From: Ailurus styani
Lineage: Eukaryota; Chordata; Mammalia; Carnivora; Ailuridae
Assembly (NCBI GenBank): GCA_002007465.1
Contig: LNAC01000277.1
Coordinates: forward strand, 1,886,989-1,950,988
Reading direction: 5' to 3'
Length of the DNA: 64,000 nt
Below the pieces are notes generated by a model that saw nothing but the letters and a program-made list of their open reading frames with translations, did no database searches and was not told the DNA's origin. Made by a program: the position numbers and the translations under genes. Of the stretch, positions 26,801-40,700 are shown piece after piece (the stretch's first letter is position 1; the number at the start of each line of letters is the position of its first letter).

Positions 26801-29800
26801 AAAATCTTTGTAGGTTCTAAAAAATAATAGACTTAGTAAGATATAAACTAGGAATAATTTATATGAAACCAGCTTGCTTGTATAAATACACTGCACTTAG
26901 TGGACGACTTTTGGCATGATTGAATAGTGCGTTAAAAACACGACAAACCTCTCCTTATTATAACTGAGCTGAGAGGGGTTCTTCCGGAAGGATAGCTGGT
27001 TTGTCATAGGAAATTATTGTACACAGAAGTCTGTCTAGATGAACCTGTCAGTGCTTAGAATCAGGCAAGGGAGACACCTGTCCCTTGGACAGCTCCCTGC
27101 AAAGTTAGAGCATTCCACACCTCTCTTTACTCCTCAGAAGCTAGGAGTTGGGAATTTTCTCTTGCTCTCACTGCTCTGTGCTGGGAGAGGGACTGTGGCT
27201 ATAAATGCCATGAATTTCCTGCTGTCTTTGATGTGGTTCTTCTTGGCTACAGGCTCACTTAGGGTGCAGGAACCTCTTAACTGGTTTCTGTATTTCTCAC
27301 AGGGGTAGTTGTTCCAAGTATTGCTATTAAGTTGATGTCACTTCTCTCCATGGGTATAGGAGGGTCTGGGACTTTCGGTTCCATCTTGCTGACATCACTT
27401 CCTCTATGTATTTCTTGAATACTTAATTAATTTGGGGACACCTGGGTGGTTCTTTCAGTTAAGTGTCTGACTCTTGATTTTGGCTCAGTGTTGATGATGA
27501 TCTCAGGGTTGTGAGTTCAAATCCTGCATCAGGCTCTACACTGGACATGGAGCCTGCTTAAGATTCTTTCTTTCCCTTTTCTTCCTCCCCCTGCCCACTA
27601 AGAAAAAAAAAATTGAAATAGATACCAGTAGTTCCCAATAACTCATGAAAACTTAATAATCTACAAGCTAATTTAATGACTATGTGTACTATACTATTTA
27701 AAATTCTTCTAGAAAGATGAGCCTGAGTTTCTTCAAGGAAAGAACAAGGGTGTAGAGCTTCCTTATTTATCTTTAATATTTCCGGTTGTAATTATTTTTT
27801 AAGATTTTATTTATTTGACACAGAGAGAGAGAGCACAAGTAGGCAGAGAGGCAGGCAGAGAGAGAGAGGGGGGAAACCGGCTCCCCGCTGAGCAGAGAGC
27901 CCGATGTGGGACTCGATCCCAGGAGTCTGAGATCATGACCTGAGCCGAAGGCAGAGGCTTTAACCCAACCCACTGAGCCACCCAGGTGCCCTCTAGTTGT
28001 AATTTTGTAGAAGAGTAAAATGCTTAGTCTATCTCAATTAGTGAGATACTGAAAGAGACAAACTGAATCAAATAACTGCATGTATAAAATGGTTCTCTCT
28101 AGCTTGTCTTTCAAAATATACATTCTTGCTATAACTTTTGATTTTTCAAACTTTCATAAAGAAGTGTTACTTTTACAATATTAAAATAAAGTTATAAAAC
28201 CAGCAAACAAAGCTTAACTTGTGCTCAATAGTTTAATAGGATTTGATTGATCTTTCCTTATTTCTCAGGTAATGGTACAACATAACCGCACAGAACTTCT
28301 CAACCATCCTGTGTGTAAAGAATACTTACTTATGAAATGGTGGGTATTAAGTAGTATTTTTTTTTAATAATGCCCCCATTGCTTGTTTAAACTCTTGTAA
28401 TTAATTGTTTAGATTTTATTACCTTAATGCTTTACACTTTGAAAAAGAAATGTGTTGAAGGCAAATTTTGGTATTAAAAATGCTGTTTATCTTTGACATT
28501 AAATGAGATATTTTGGGGGTGGAAATCCTTATAGAAGACATAAAGAAGCACTCCTGGGCCTTGCATTTTAGTGGACAGTGAAGCGAGAGGGGTACCTGGG
28601 AAGAGCAATTAATGTGGAAGTCAGTAAGAGCTAAAGTCTGTTTTTGCATTAATTGGTTAGAGAGGGCGCCTGGGTTGCTCAGTGTGTTAAAGCCTCTGCT
28701 TTCGGCTCAGGTCATGATCTCAGTGTCCTGGGATCGAGGCCTGCATCGGGCTCTCTGCTCGGCAGGGAGCCTGCTTCCTCCTCTCCCTGTCTCTCTGCCT
28801 ACTTGTAATCTCTCTCTCTGTGTCAAATAAATAAATAAAATCTTTTTAAAAAAATCAATTGGTTAGAGATTTTAGGGCACCCGCCTTGGGCTGAGGTCAT
28901 GATCTCAGGGTCCTGGGTTCTAGCCCCGCATCAGGCTCCCTGCTCTGCGGGAAGACTGCTTCTCCATCATTTCCCCTGCTATATGTCCTTCTCTCTCTGT
29001 GTTTCTCTCTGTCAAACTAAATAAATAAAATCTTAAAAAAAAATTGGTGAGAGATTTTTAAATCATGATTTTCTGGCAAGTTGAGATTCCTTTTCTGAAA
29101 ATGAAAAAAGGTGAACTTGAAGATCTTGGTTATAAAGTTAAATGAATTTATGAAATTTCTGAGAGATTATAACTACTTTTTCCACAGGTTATCTTATGTA
29201 TTTTTGTTGAAATTATGATTTCTTTATTTTTGTAGGTTGGCTTATGGGTTTAGAGCCCATGTTATGAACCTAGGATCTTACTGTGTTGGTCTCCTGCCTA
29301 TGACATTTCTTGTTATCAATATAAAGCCAGGTCTGGCTTTCAACTCAACTGGAATCATCAATGAAACTAGTGATCATTCAGAAATATTAGACACCAAGGT
29401 ATTTTCTATTGGTCTTCATAGTTCAACTTTTTAAAATAAAATATTATCAAAAGTGTTGCTTTTTCTTAGAAATCCTAATGCCATAGTAAATCTGAAATAT
29501 CAGGACTTTATTATAAATAGACTGTAGAGTTCATATATGAACAATTTCTCCTAAAATCCTTTGTGGAATGAGAGGGACTATAAATAAATAGGTCAATAAA
29601 TGAGTTTGTAAATTAAAGAGAATTGACATCTACAAGATACTAACTTTAATGCTGAAGTATAAAACTTTGAAATAGGTCTACAAGAAAGTAGATGTGTGAC
29701 TGTCAGGAATTTTGGGGAGAGGGGTTGGTTCTCGGTAGATACAGGGTTTTTGTTTGATGGTGATGAAAACTTACGGAGCTAAATGCTGATGGATGGTGGT

Positions 29801-31713
29801 GGTGGTTGTCTTAATGTTACAGAATTATACATTTTGAGATGTAAATGTACATGTAAAATGTAAAACTTTAAAAATGGTAAATTTTATGTTTATATATTTT
29901 ACCATAGTAAAACATTTTTTTACATAGGTCTACAGATTCAAATTCTTTTAGAATTCATTTGGCAATTTTTGAACCTCTTAAAAAGGACATTATGAAATGA
30001 GGATGAGTTGTCTTTATATTGGTATCAGTAATTTTCTGTTTAAAGCAAATATGAGCAATATCTAGGAATGAAGCCAAAGAAAAATATTTAATAGTGGAAA
30101 TTATGAAGATATTTAAATATTTTGATATCCTTCATAACTGTTTTGTACTTTTCTGTTTCAGAATTCATATTTTATAAAAGTTTGTATGATTTTAGTTTTT
30201 TTATCAAGTATATTTGGATATTGCAAAGAAGTGGTCCAAATTTTCCAACAGGTACACAATACATTTTATATCTCTAAAATTGCAAATATTCAAATATGCA
30301 GAACATAAATTGCTAAACTATTATTGAAGTAATATAAGTCAGAATAAAATCACATACCTTGACAAATGCGTAGATTGGAAATATCAAGCATGAACTTTTC
30401 AAACTGTAGAAATCATGATTTTAGATAAAACTCCTACATTGAATGGTGCTTATTTGATAAAATTGAAGTAAAGATGTTCTATTCTAGTTGTACTAGTCAG
30501 TCTGTATGGGTCTGCTTGGCTACAAATGAGCTTATGAATGCCTTTTCTGTATTTTCTCTCACATCAGATATTTAGCTAACATCATAGATTTTGAATTTGA
30601 TACTTTTGAATGTAACAATTTATAAAGAACTTACTTGGTCCTTGACTCCATTTCAACTGGGTTTTTCTTTGAATTCCTTTCTTAATAAGAATGCTTTTCT
30701 TTATTGGGTAAAATTTTAAGTTACAATAAAATTTGGAACTCTTTATAGCATAATTTTTACTTCATGCCTTATTTTTTAAAATGGGTGAACCAAGTTCAGA
30801 TCAGACTCAAGAATTATGTAAATTATCTACAGTCCTTACTTTGACTAATAAATGGCATCAATCTTTTATTTCTCAGTGTGGAGGTTTAAAGTCTTTTATT
30901 CATTTTTCGGGGGTTTTTTTGTGCATCCTTTTATAAGATTTATATCTTTTATACAATACCTCATTTTATGTGAAAATTTACTTTGTTGCATAAACACATT
31001 GATATCTGCATTAAAGAATGCTGATAGTTATAATGCTTCACATTTGTTTGATACACTATACATTGCAAGTACTTACATATGTGGGTGTATGTAGGTGTGT
31101 GTATATCTATAGTTGTAGTAAATTGTCACAATTTGGAGAATTAGACTTGTTTCATTGTAACTTAAATTATTTAGGGCATATTATTTAATCTTGTCATAAT
31201 TTTCATTTTTCACAGATTATAGCCTAAAGTAAACTATAAAGTTATATGATTTCTCTAACAGAGTTGGTCTCTGCATTTTTTTATTGATACTAAAATCATT
31301 GCCTCTATAGGAAATTTGTCCAAAACATTAAATCTTTAAGAGTAGGAAATGACATCAAATTGTTGTGGTCATTAAATCTTAGCACAGGTCTCAAACCTCC
31401 TTAGAAGCAGCTTCAGTTTATTTGTATCCTGAGAAATTCACATGTATGTCCTTACACAGGGAGAAAGGAATTAACTAAATCAACTTGCAGCTCCCCAGGA
31501 ATTTCCTTAAGAAGGAATGAACTCTACAGAGAAAGTCCAGAAACTTAGGTATCAGATTTCCAAAGTGTGCCAGGTCAACAGAAGAGGCTGGGCCATCTCC
31601 AATACTGATCCATACCCAGGGCTCTGAGTTCAGTCAAGGATGGCAGGAGCTGGCTCCTTGGTCCTAAACCTCTCCAATTGCAGTGACACAAAAATGTTGC
31701 TACTGGTCAACGT

Positions 31714-31753
<40 letters not shown>

Positions 31754-34700
31754 TGCCAGGTCCTGGTCTCTACATGTGGTAATTCTGAATTCTTTTCAAT
31801 CCCAGAAAAGAAACTATATTTTGGATCACAGCAATGCAGTTGAATGGATTATCTATACAACAAGCATCATTTTTGTGTCACCCTTATTCGTTGGCATACC
31901 AGCTTCTGTGCAGTGGCAATGTGGAGCAATTGCTATATTCTTCTACTGGGTGAACTTCTTATTGTATCTTCAGAGGTAAAGCCAGCTTGAATGATTTCTA
32001 TATCCCTTAGGTATTTTTAATATTAAAAGAACTATTTGAAGTTCCAAAGATTTATAATTGGCTTATTCCTTTTCCAATTGTTTTAAACTATGAAGATACA
32101 TTTTATATACTATTAATATAGTATATAATATAGTATATAGGAAAAGGTGAGGGAGGTTTGGAGGTCAGAGTATAGACCAAGATTTCTTAACCTTGGCACT
32201 ACTGAAATTTGTGGCTAGATAATTTTTTGCTGGGGGGGGGGCTGCCCTGTGCATTGAAGAGTGTTTAGCAGCATCGCTGGCCTCTACCCACTAGATAACC
32301 AGTAGCAACTCCCCCACCATGTGACAACAAAAAATATCCAGATACTGTTAAATATCTTCAGAGTGGCAAAATCACCTGAGGTCAGGAAACACTGGTCTAG
32401 ACAAATCTAGGTTAAATGTGGGGAGTAAATGGAAATAAAAGTATTGGCTATTCTTGACTTTACTTGGTATTATTTGCTAAGCATTTACTTTAGAGTAAAA
32501 CAATCAAAATGAAGTGATAGGTATGGGGAATAATAGTGATATGAGAAAAAAAAGTTCAAAAAAACCTAATTATAAAGGGGGGAAAAGAACTAAGCTTCTT
32601 TACCTCCCACACTTGCTAATGTTGAGATGATGTTATTTCATATAATCTTTACAATAACAAGGGGTAAATGTTATTACTCACAGTATATAAAAGAAGAAAA
32701 TGAAGGTGTGAGTTAAGTAACTTTCCCAGGATCTCAGCTAGTAAGTGGACATTTTACCCACGTCTTTCTAACCCCAGGGACCATACTTTTCCTATTATAT
32801 CATCTGCATCACTGTTCACAAGCACAATGCTGTGGGGTTGAGCCCAGCCCCTTGGAAAGGACATGGTATGGTGGGAAAAACAGTGGTCTGGAAGTCAAGA
32901 GGCTTCAAGGCAAGTCCAGGTACTGCCACTCCCTGGGGCTTTGCCATTATCATTGACCTTAGCGAGTTACTGGACATCTTTGCCAACTCAGTTTCTGAGA
33001 CCTCTAAAGTCCCTTCCATCTTTAAAGTCTCATGACTCCTCCTTTAACAAGTTGTCTCTGCCAAAGGAAATGTCCACGTTGGTGGCCAGATGACACATCC
33101 ACCATCTCTCTAAACATTTCACAATTTTGGTTTCTGGGAGAGAAAAAGGAAACCTCAGGGGGCCCTGTAAATCATATGGGTGCCCCCTTCAGGTATAGGT
33201 TCATTTAGAGTCCAGTTCATTTAGAGTCCCCATAGGATGCATCTCCTAACTCAGCTCTAGGATCCCTTTGTCAAGGTTTGCTAGCACTTTCTATGATCCT
33301 GAGAAGATTTTTCTCTACTTTGTTTGAAGTGATACCTAGTGGTCAAGTAATAAAACAAAGATAAACATTATCAAGAAAGAAAAAGAAAACCCTTTGACAG
33401 TTTGAAAATGAGACAACTACTCATGATTTCTCATGTCTCTTTTTTGAAAGTAACTGGTCTCCGTTACTCATCTCTGAAAACATAGTACCTAATGCATGAT
33501 AAATATTAACGCTGAATGAAATACAATTTGACCAGAAAAGAAAATACATTTTAATTTTTACATTTTCTTAGATTTGAAAACTGTGGAATTTTCATTGTTA
33601 TGTTGGAGGTAATTATGAAAACTTTGTTAAGGTCTACGGTTGTGTTTGTCTTCCTTCTTCTGGCTTTTGGCTTCAGCTTTTACGTCCTCCTGAGTTTACA
33701 GGTGAGGCAGCTACCTTAGTAGTTGATTTTGTTAATGTGAATATTGGGAATACATATTTATAATTAAATCTGAATGGCCTAGGAAACTAATAGTAATATA
33801 ACAGTTTTTTATCTGATAAAATTGCCTTCAAATGATTTTTATTGCAGGGAAAAATACATCTAACTCAATGACTTTTTTCCACTGTCAAAATATTTATATA
33901 TAATGCATGATAATTTGTTATAGATGCAGAAAAGATCTTTTTGATGACTTTATTGCCAGTTTATTAGTAGTTCTTATCACTTTCAGTAGCTATAGTCCTG
34001 TGACTTAAAGTATTCTAAATATGATTTTTGTCATTTTACTCTTCAGGAAATATTTTTTCCTTCTATGCATTTTGCATTTCACTTTTACCATCTTTTCTCA
34101 GGATGCTTTCAGCTCTCCATTGCTTTCTATAATCCAGACCTTCAGCATGATGCTAGGAGATATTAATTATCGTGATGCCTTCCTAGAACCATTTTTGAGA
34201 AATGAATTGGCATATCCAGTTCTGTCCTTTATTCAGATTATTGCTTTTACCATGTTTGTCCCGATTGTGCTCATGAATTTACTTGTAAGTAATTTTTCCT
34301 TATGTTTTCTGTTTGTTGATCATGTGGGACACTTAGCAATGATAATTGTTCTTAGCTTCCTTCATCTCCCTTCATGAAAGGAAAAAGGGACTACTATAAA
34401 ATCCATTCACTCAACATTCATTTATTGCCTGGGTGTACCAGGCACAGCATGAGGCCCAGAGGATGCCAGCCAAGATGCGTTCACTTGGCAGATTCTTATG
34501 AAGAATCTAGACACTGATCCAGGTGCTGGGAAACTGGTGAATAGACCAATACACAGTCCTTACATTATAAACTAGTCATGAAGTTAAATAGTAAATAAAT
34601 AAATAATATAATGTCATAGGGATGATAAAATACTATGAGAAACTACAAAGCAGAATAAGGAAATAAAGATGAATGATGTGTGCTGCTCTGGGGTTAGGTG

Positions 34701-37700
34701 GAGGTCAGAGGTTTGGCAGAGATCTTGGTGGAATGAAGGATTAAAACCTCATCTCTGCCTTTAAATTTCTCACTGACCAGAGATTTGAGTGGGGAAGAGC
34801 CTCTCAGGCACGAGGGCATCTGTGGCATTCAGGTGCAATCTTTAAACCAGTTACAGACTGAATGTCCTCAGCAGACATGAACATGCCCTTCACAGAGAAT
34901 CTGCTCCAGCCATGAGCATATTAGCCAGTGCAGGCATCCCAAGTCCATGGAATGCCTGAGCTGATACTACAGTGCATTTGTTTTCCTCATTCATTTATGC
35001 ATACATGCACACATTCAATACATTTTTACTGAGTCTGACTATGCATCAGGGATTGTGCTGTACAGTGTTTCTGGAAAGAAAAGAAAATATCGACTACTTA
35101 ATGTTTTGATTTACTTACTTGATGCCACTCCAGAGTTTTATTTTGATGACCTAGAAAAATAAAGGATAGCACCAAGAATAATAAAGAATGACAGAAAGCC
35201 TGCATTCTTCCCTTAGAATTGTTTAGTTTTAGAAGATAATTCTCTAGAAGAGAATTTGGCCTAGCAGTAGTACACATGGGTGCCATCTCTACCTGCATGT
35301 CCCAGAAGAAAAACCCAACAGAGCCAAGACTGTCAATGTTTTCTTTCCTTCAAACTCTTCTTTCTACTCCTCTCAGTAGGATCTTCCTGGTCATCTGACT
35401 CAGATCATTGGAAGATACTCTATATTCATTTCTGCCCTTTCCTCACTTCCTCTAGTAAATATTTGCCTCTATGCCTACTTCCAGTTGGCTTACACCCTTT
35501 TGGGTTCCTCACCCAAAGAGGCTCTCTTGTCTCACTTCTCTGTCTAATCCTTCCTGCCAATTGTCACCACAGTGATGTTCTAAGGAAAAGCTGAAACTGT
35601 CAGTGGCTTTTTCATCCTTTTTTAAAATCATCTTTTTCATCTTTTTTCATCTTTTTTTAAAAAAAAAATCCCTAGGACTCTTAAATTCAGTCTAAACCCA
35701 TCAGCGTTTCATGCAAGGGTCCTCATGATCTGGATCTTACCAGATCTTAGCCAGCTCCCCGCTATTGTCAGGATTTACACAGACATGCACCATGAATGTT
35801 CACTGAGTGTGCCAGATTTTTTCTTTGTGCCTCCTGGGCTCCATACAAGCTGCTCCTTTTCCTGGAAGGCCCTCCCACTTTGGGTTAACTCTTTCTAAGC
35901 TCTTGACACTCGGCCCAAGCATCATCTCTCCTGGGTAGATTTTCTTAACCAACACCTCCCTGCCATCACCCTAGTCTGAAACATATGCCCCTTCCTTGTG
36001 TTTTCATAGTTTTGAGGACACAAATCAGAAAAAGATAATAAAACCTACTTTCTAGCTTAGGCAGAGAAAATGAACTAATACAAAGCACTTGAAACGGTGC
36101 TTGGCACATGATAAGCATTAAATAAATGTTAGTTACAATTAAATATTAGTAATTTATCTGCTCTATGACTCACAAGATTAGATGTCTTCAGATCCTAGGC
36201 AAGTATCTTAAATGTGTGAAGCAGTCGGTATGAGACAGCTGGTTTTGATGGAGGTTGATATAAACTAGAGAGAATGCCCACCAAAAGCCTTCCAAATTAA
36301 AATGAAAAGCATTATCCTGCCAAATAAAGCCTACTTGCTGACTATACATGGTTCTCAATGCTAGTCAGCACACCCTGGAATACACTCTTTCACTCCTTAT
36401 TCACTCAGTAGCTATTTTGTGTACCTACTATATGCTGGATATGGCTCGAAGCACTGGGCATACAGTGGTGACTTGGACAGCCTGAGCCCTTCTCTCATGC
36501 AGTTTGCTTGACTTTGAGCTTTTTGAGAGCATCATCATCCAGGAGGCTGGTTCAGCATAGGCAAATACTGATTGCCTAACAAATATGTGTCCGCTCATGT
36601 AAGTAAGTGGATTTAATTTGGATTGAGTAGAACTAAGCTGACGGGCTCCCCTCACTTAAATCTATGAAGCCACGCATTTCTAGACTGAGTTCTTGTTTGT
36701 TACCAAAGCCACACCTACCTTTGAAGTGTACCTCTTTCTGCCAAACCTACATAAGGTATATATTTCTGTATCACCTCAGTTTGCTATTTAAACTTTTCCA
36801 TGTTATCAAGTCACTCTTGTTTACCTTAGATGCCAAACTCCTGGAGTTTGCAACTATGTTGCATGGCTACCCCAATGTCCTTTGATAGTCTATCACCCCT
36901 TTCATCTCCAAAAATAACAAATTATTTTAATTTAAAATGAATTTCAGATTAGTGTGTCCTAATATTTTATGATAACACTTACAATTACTGAACCCACCAT
37001 GTAGTTACCATTGTGACAAAGGTATATAAGCTTTGCAGTTTGCTGCAAGATGTGTTGGGGCCACTACTAGGGAGTTACATGCTCACTCCCTCACTGCAGC
37101 CAAAGAGATCTTAGTGCATTTTTAGGTGAGCCATTAAACTGGCGATGAGTCAGTGCTGTGTTGTACTTTAGATTGGTTTGGCTGTTGGCGACATTGCAGA
37201 GGTCCAGAAGCATGCATTGTTGAAGAGGATTGCTATGCAGGTAAGTATTGCATTTATTTAAAACTTCTTGAAATCAACACCATCTTAATTATTCATGTAT
37301 GAGCATAGCTGATTTCTGTGAACAGTTATTCAAAACAGATATTTTGTTAGTGCTGAGAAGCACCACACCGTATAGCACCTGTTGGGCACGTCTCTGGAAT
37401 ACCTGCTGCAGTAAAAGAATCAGAAGTGAGGAAAAAATTTTCAGAACAATTTCAGCAGAGAAACTGAGAAATTATCTGGGCCTCTTTTAATGTTACCATG
37501 TGGCCAACCAGGTAGCCAGCTGCTAAATAAGGATATGACAGGTGTGAGGTGTTCCTGTCACAGCCCCACTGTTCCAAGGAGCTCCTGACATTCTGGCCAT
37601 AGCCTTGCAGAGTTCCCACATGACGTGTTATATTGAAATGTTCACTGCATCCATGAGATTTTGTTCCTTTGTCACATCCCTTACATTTTCCTAGATGATT

Positions 37701-40700
37701 CAATGTAAAAGGCTCAAGTCAGAGGCCTCTGGATAGGTTCTTGGCTGTTGAATCTTGTGAGGTGGTGTCCTGTTACACAATGCAGAACTATTTCTATACT
37801 CTTATTTGCATTGTCTTTAAATTTCAAATTTGAATGGGACTATTTGATGGTTCAAAAATATGACCAGTTGAACATACACGTTCAGAAGAAGCTTAGGCCA
37901 GTTTAAGAGAAAGACAAATTCATAGTAAGTTTTTAACTTCACCCTCTTCACGTTTCTTTGTCACACTGCTTCTTTCTCTGTTACTCATTCAGCTACCCAT
38001 TAGCATATGTTTATTCATGAAAAATGTTCCAGTACATGTGATATGTGTGGAGCACTATACAATTTAGCATGAGTGAACACAGAACCCCACATAAATCCAC
38101 CCAGTTACTTACTGCCTTTAAGAAGTAAAACAAGTCTAATTAGAGAGCACATCAACTAAACATTCAGCGTATAAAATACTGAAGTCAACTTAGAACCATC
38201 CTTAAACTCTCTTTTCTGTGACTAATCTGTACATTATACAGAGGGTTTGGCACATTTAAAGAGCAAAAGTATATAAATTAAATGGTTAAAATGTTAGGTA
38301 CAGAAAACGAATGCAAACACAGTTAAGGAACTGCTACATGAAATAGCTGGCATGTGAGCCAGACATTGAAGGATTTAGAAGAGTAGTGAGGCTGGTCCAG
38401 AAGAGCAGGACCCGGCAGGAGCAAAGGGCTAGAATGGGAAGTGGCTAAGGAGGGGTGAAGGGCTGCCTGGCCTAGAAGGATGGCTCCTTAGAGGGTACTA
38501 AAGCTGCTCAAGATTATAGAGGACTTTATTAAAAAATAGCAAAAGAAAGTCTTAGTTTTTTTTTAAATTTTTGAGTAATATCTACCCCCAACCTGGGGTT
38601 CCAACTCACAACCCTGAGATCTAGAGTCTTGCTTTGCTGACTGAGCCAGCCAGGCCCTTCAGAAAACCTTAGCTTTGAAAGAAAGGGCAGTAAATGATGG
38701 AAGTGCTTCAAGTTATTTTGTTAGTGAGTGAGATGTTATTATCAGCTCTTCCAAAGAATGAGAACAAAATGAAAGTGGTATTTAAAATGATCAGTTATTA
38801 TCTTGATTTAGTGGAGAAAGATTAGAAGAAGGAAGAGCTAACTGAGCAGTTACTACTGTAACAGATGGCGTGTGGGACTTGAGAGAGGTAGGGAAGGAGA
38901 GGAAAAGAGATGTAGGAACCTCTTCGCAGGCATGCTAGCCGTACCTCATAACTAACAACTCTTGAAAAGGTCAAGGAAAGTAAATAAAAACAATATAAGC
39001 AGCAGCACTACATAAGATGTCTGGGGGAAGCCCAATAAACTACATGGTTAATACAGCTGATATGAAAAGCACAGTTCTATATTACATTTGGTCTCTTCTC
39101 TGAAACACAACAGCACAAGGGCCTGTAAAGGAAATGGGCAAAGCAAGTGCTCCTGTGTTATCTGTGCCTTGTTTTCAATCACGAAGAGCATTGACTAGAA
39201 AACCAGGAAGCCATTATCTTGTTTTCTCTAAGTTGTTTTTTAAGCAAACCTCTGTAATCCATGTACAACCCTCTCACGTACAACCTGAGTCTGAGGCCAC
39301 ATCAGAACTGGAGCATAAGGGATCGGCAGCAGCCCTTTCACAGAGGAACATTTAGTCTTCTCACAGAGTCATCTCAGACCTAAATGGGAACAGAGAGGTC
39401 CCTGGGCAGCAGCTGCTGGGAGATGGAGCAGTTACTCAAAGACAGGAGTTGTATTTGGAAGAGCCTGGAGCTCTTCAGTTTTCAACATTAGTATCCCCAT
39501 GTCCAGTACAGGCTAGCAGCTGTAGACACTGCACATGGACAGACATGCTGCACATCACAGAAGGAAACCCACCAAGTAGAGGAGGTGGAGATCAGCCCTC
39601 AGCCCAGAGGAGCCATGCTCAGTGGGTGCCACCAGACCCAACAAGGTTGGATTTGAAGATCAGCTTGCCATCCTCCCCAGGAACATATTTGAGGAAGGAC
39701 ATCTGGCAGGTTCTTTGTAGAAAATGAACAGGGTTAAGAAACACCGTGTGCTTTTTGTCTGTTGGCAGGCACTAGACTTGAATAAATCTTTTTCAGTCAA
39801 ATAAGTGAATGATAACATGTGACCTCTGAAAAAATGTGTATTACAAGAGGAAAGAAATACTGCCCTTAAGACCCAAGGTAAAAAGGAATCTTGGAAATTA
39901 TTTATTATAGAAACCAAAAGAAAATTTCTAATTGGTGTTGTGAATAAAATACAAGAAAACATAGCTGTTCTTGAAACTAGAACTAATATATATAGCATGT
40001 TCAGTGGTGGTAAATGCTATAAAAACAGGGAAGCAAGATACAAAGTGCTACATGGGACAGGGGCCAATGTTTTAAACAGGTGGTCAGGGACGTTCTTAGC
40101 ATCTCACTATCTGTGAATGTGAGCCACTGGAATGCCCATATATAAAAAAGCTGATGGTCTTAGCAAACTCACCTCCGTGGTAATTACAATAAACATCTAA
40201 ACTGACACAAAGGACTATAAAAAAGACTAGAAGATAAATTTGGCAAACAAAAAGTAAAATATCAACTCAAGGTAAATCCATTAAATGAGACAAAGGATTG
40301 TATCTCTGAAAATAGACATTAGACTCAAGATAGGTCACGGATAAACCCTTTTTTTTGCACCTGATAGCACAGCGTGAAAAGTTGGCGGAGCGCTAGTCTT
40401 CAGTGTACCAGTCATAGTACTTTCCCTGGCTCCTGTCGTGATCCATCCAAGCATGGCTTCCTCCCCTGTCACAGGTGCGCCTCTTGTACGATGCCCCAGA
40501 GTACGGGCCAAGTTGTCTTCTTATACGCCCAGTGTCAGTCATGGTCTCTGAACAGTGAACATCTGCTCACTTCCACTATTCCTCCTCTATGAATATTCTT
40601 TGCGTTCTTTGCACATTACTTTTCCATTGTGTAGTGGAAAAGTGGAAAGCTTAAAGAATTCCTTCTTTAAACTGTTAGCCTTGGCTGCAGATTGCTGCCC

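Larger units (their letters stand above)
25366..28268 (+). other. TRPA1: TRPA1 intron 17
   Basis: A 2.9-kb intron with an hAT-type DNA transposon remnant (26199-26391) and two CAN-SINEs (27434 + and 27794 -). Nothing else recognised. Confidence 0.7.
29399..31805 (+). other. TRPA1: TRPA1 introns 19 and 20
   Basis: Intron 19 (29399-30161) contains an old L1 3' end. Intron 20 (30252-31805) has a (GT)n microsatellite close to its 3' end. No SINE in either. Confidence 0.65.
31976..34101 (+). other. TRPA1: TRPA1 introns 21 and 22
   Basis: Intron 21 holds a MER20 element (32168-32402) and two MIR remnants. Intron 22 (33702-34101, 400 nt) shows nothing recognisable. Confidence 0.65.
34285..37171 (+). 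other. TRPA1: TRPA1 intron 23
   Basis: A 2.9-kb intron without a lineage-specific SINE. It has L2-like pieces (around 34415-34560, 35005-35065 and 36385-36500) and a MIR 3' end (36065-36130). Confidence 0.6.

Noticed and set aside
34021..34377. 118-codon frame as an independent membrane protein
   Set aside because: It is exon 23 of TRPA1 extended on both sides by intron sequence; acceptor and donor sites define 34102-34284.
39134..39727. Frames in intron 24 as a pseudogene
   Set aside because: Two short unrelated frames, no recognisable domain, no tail or target duplication.
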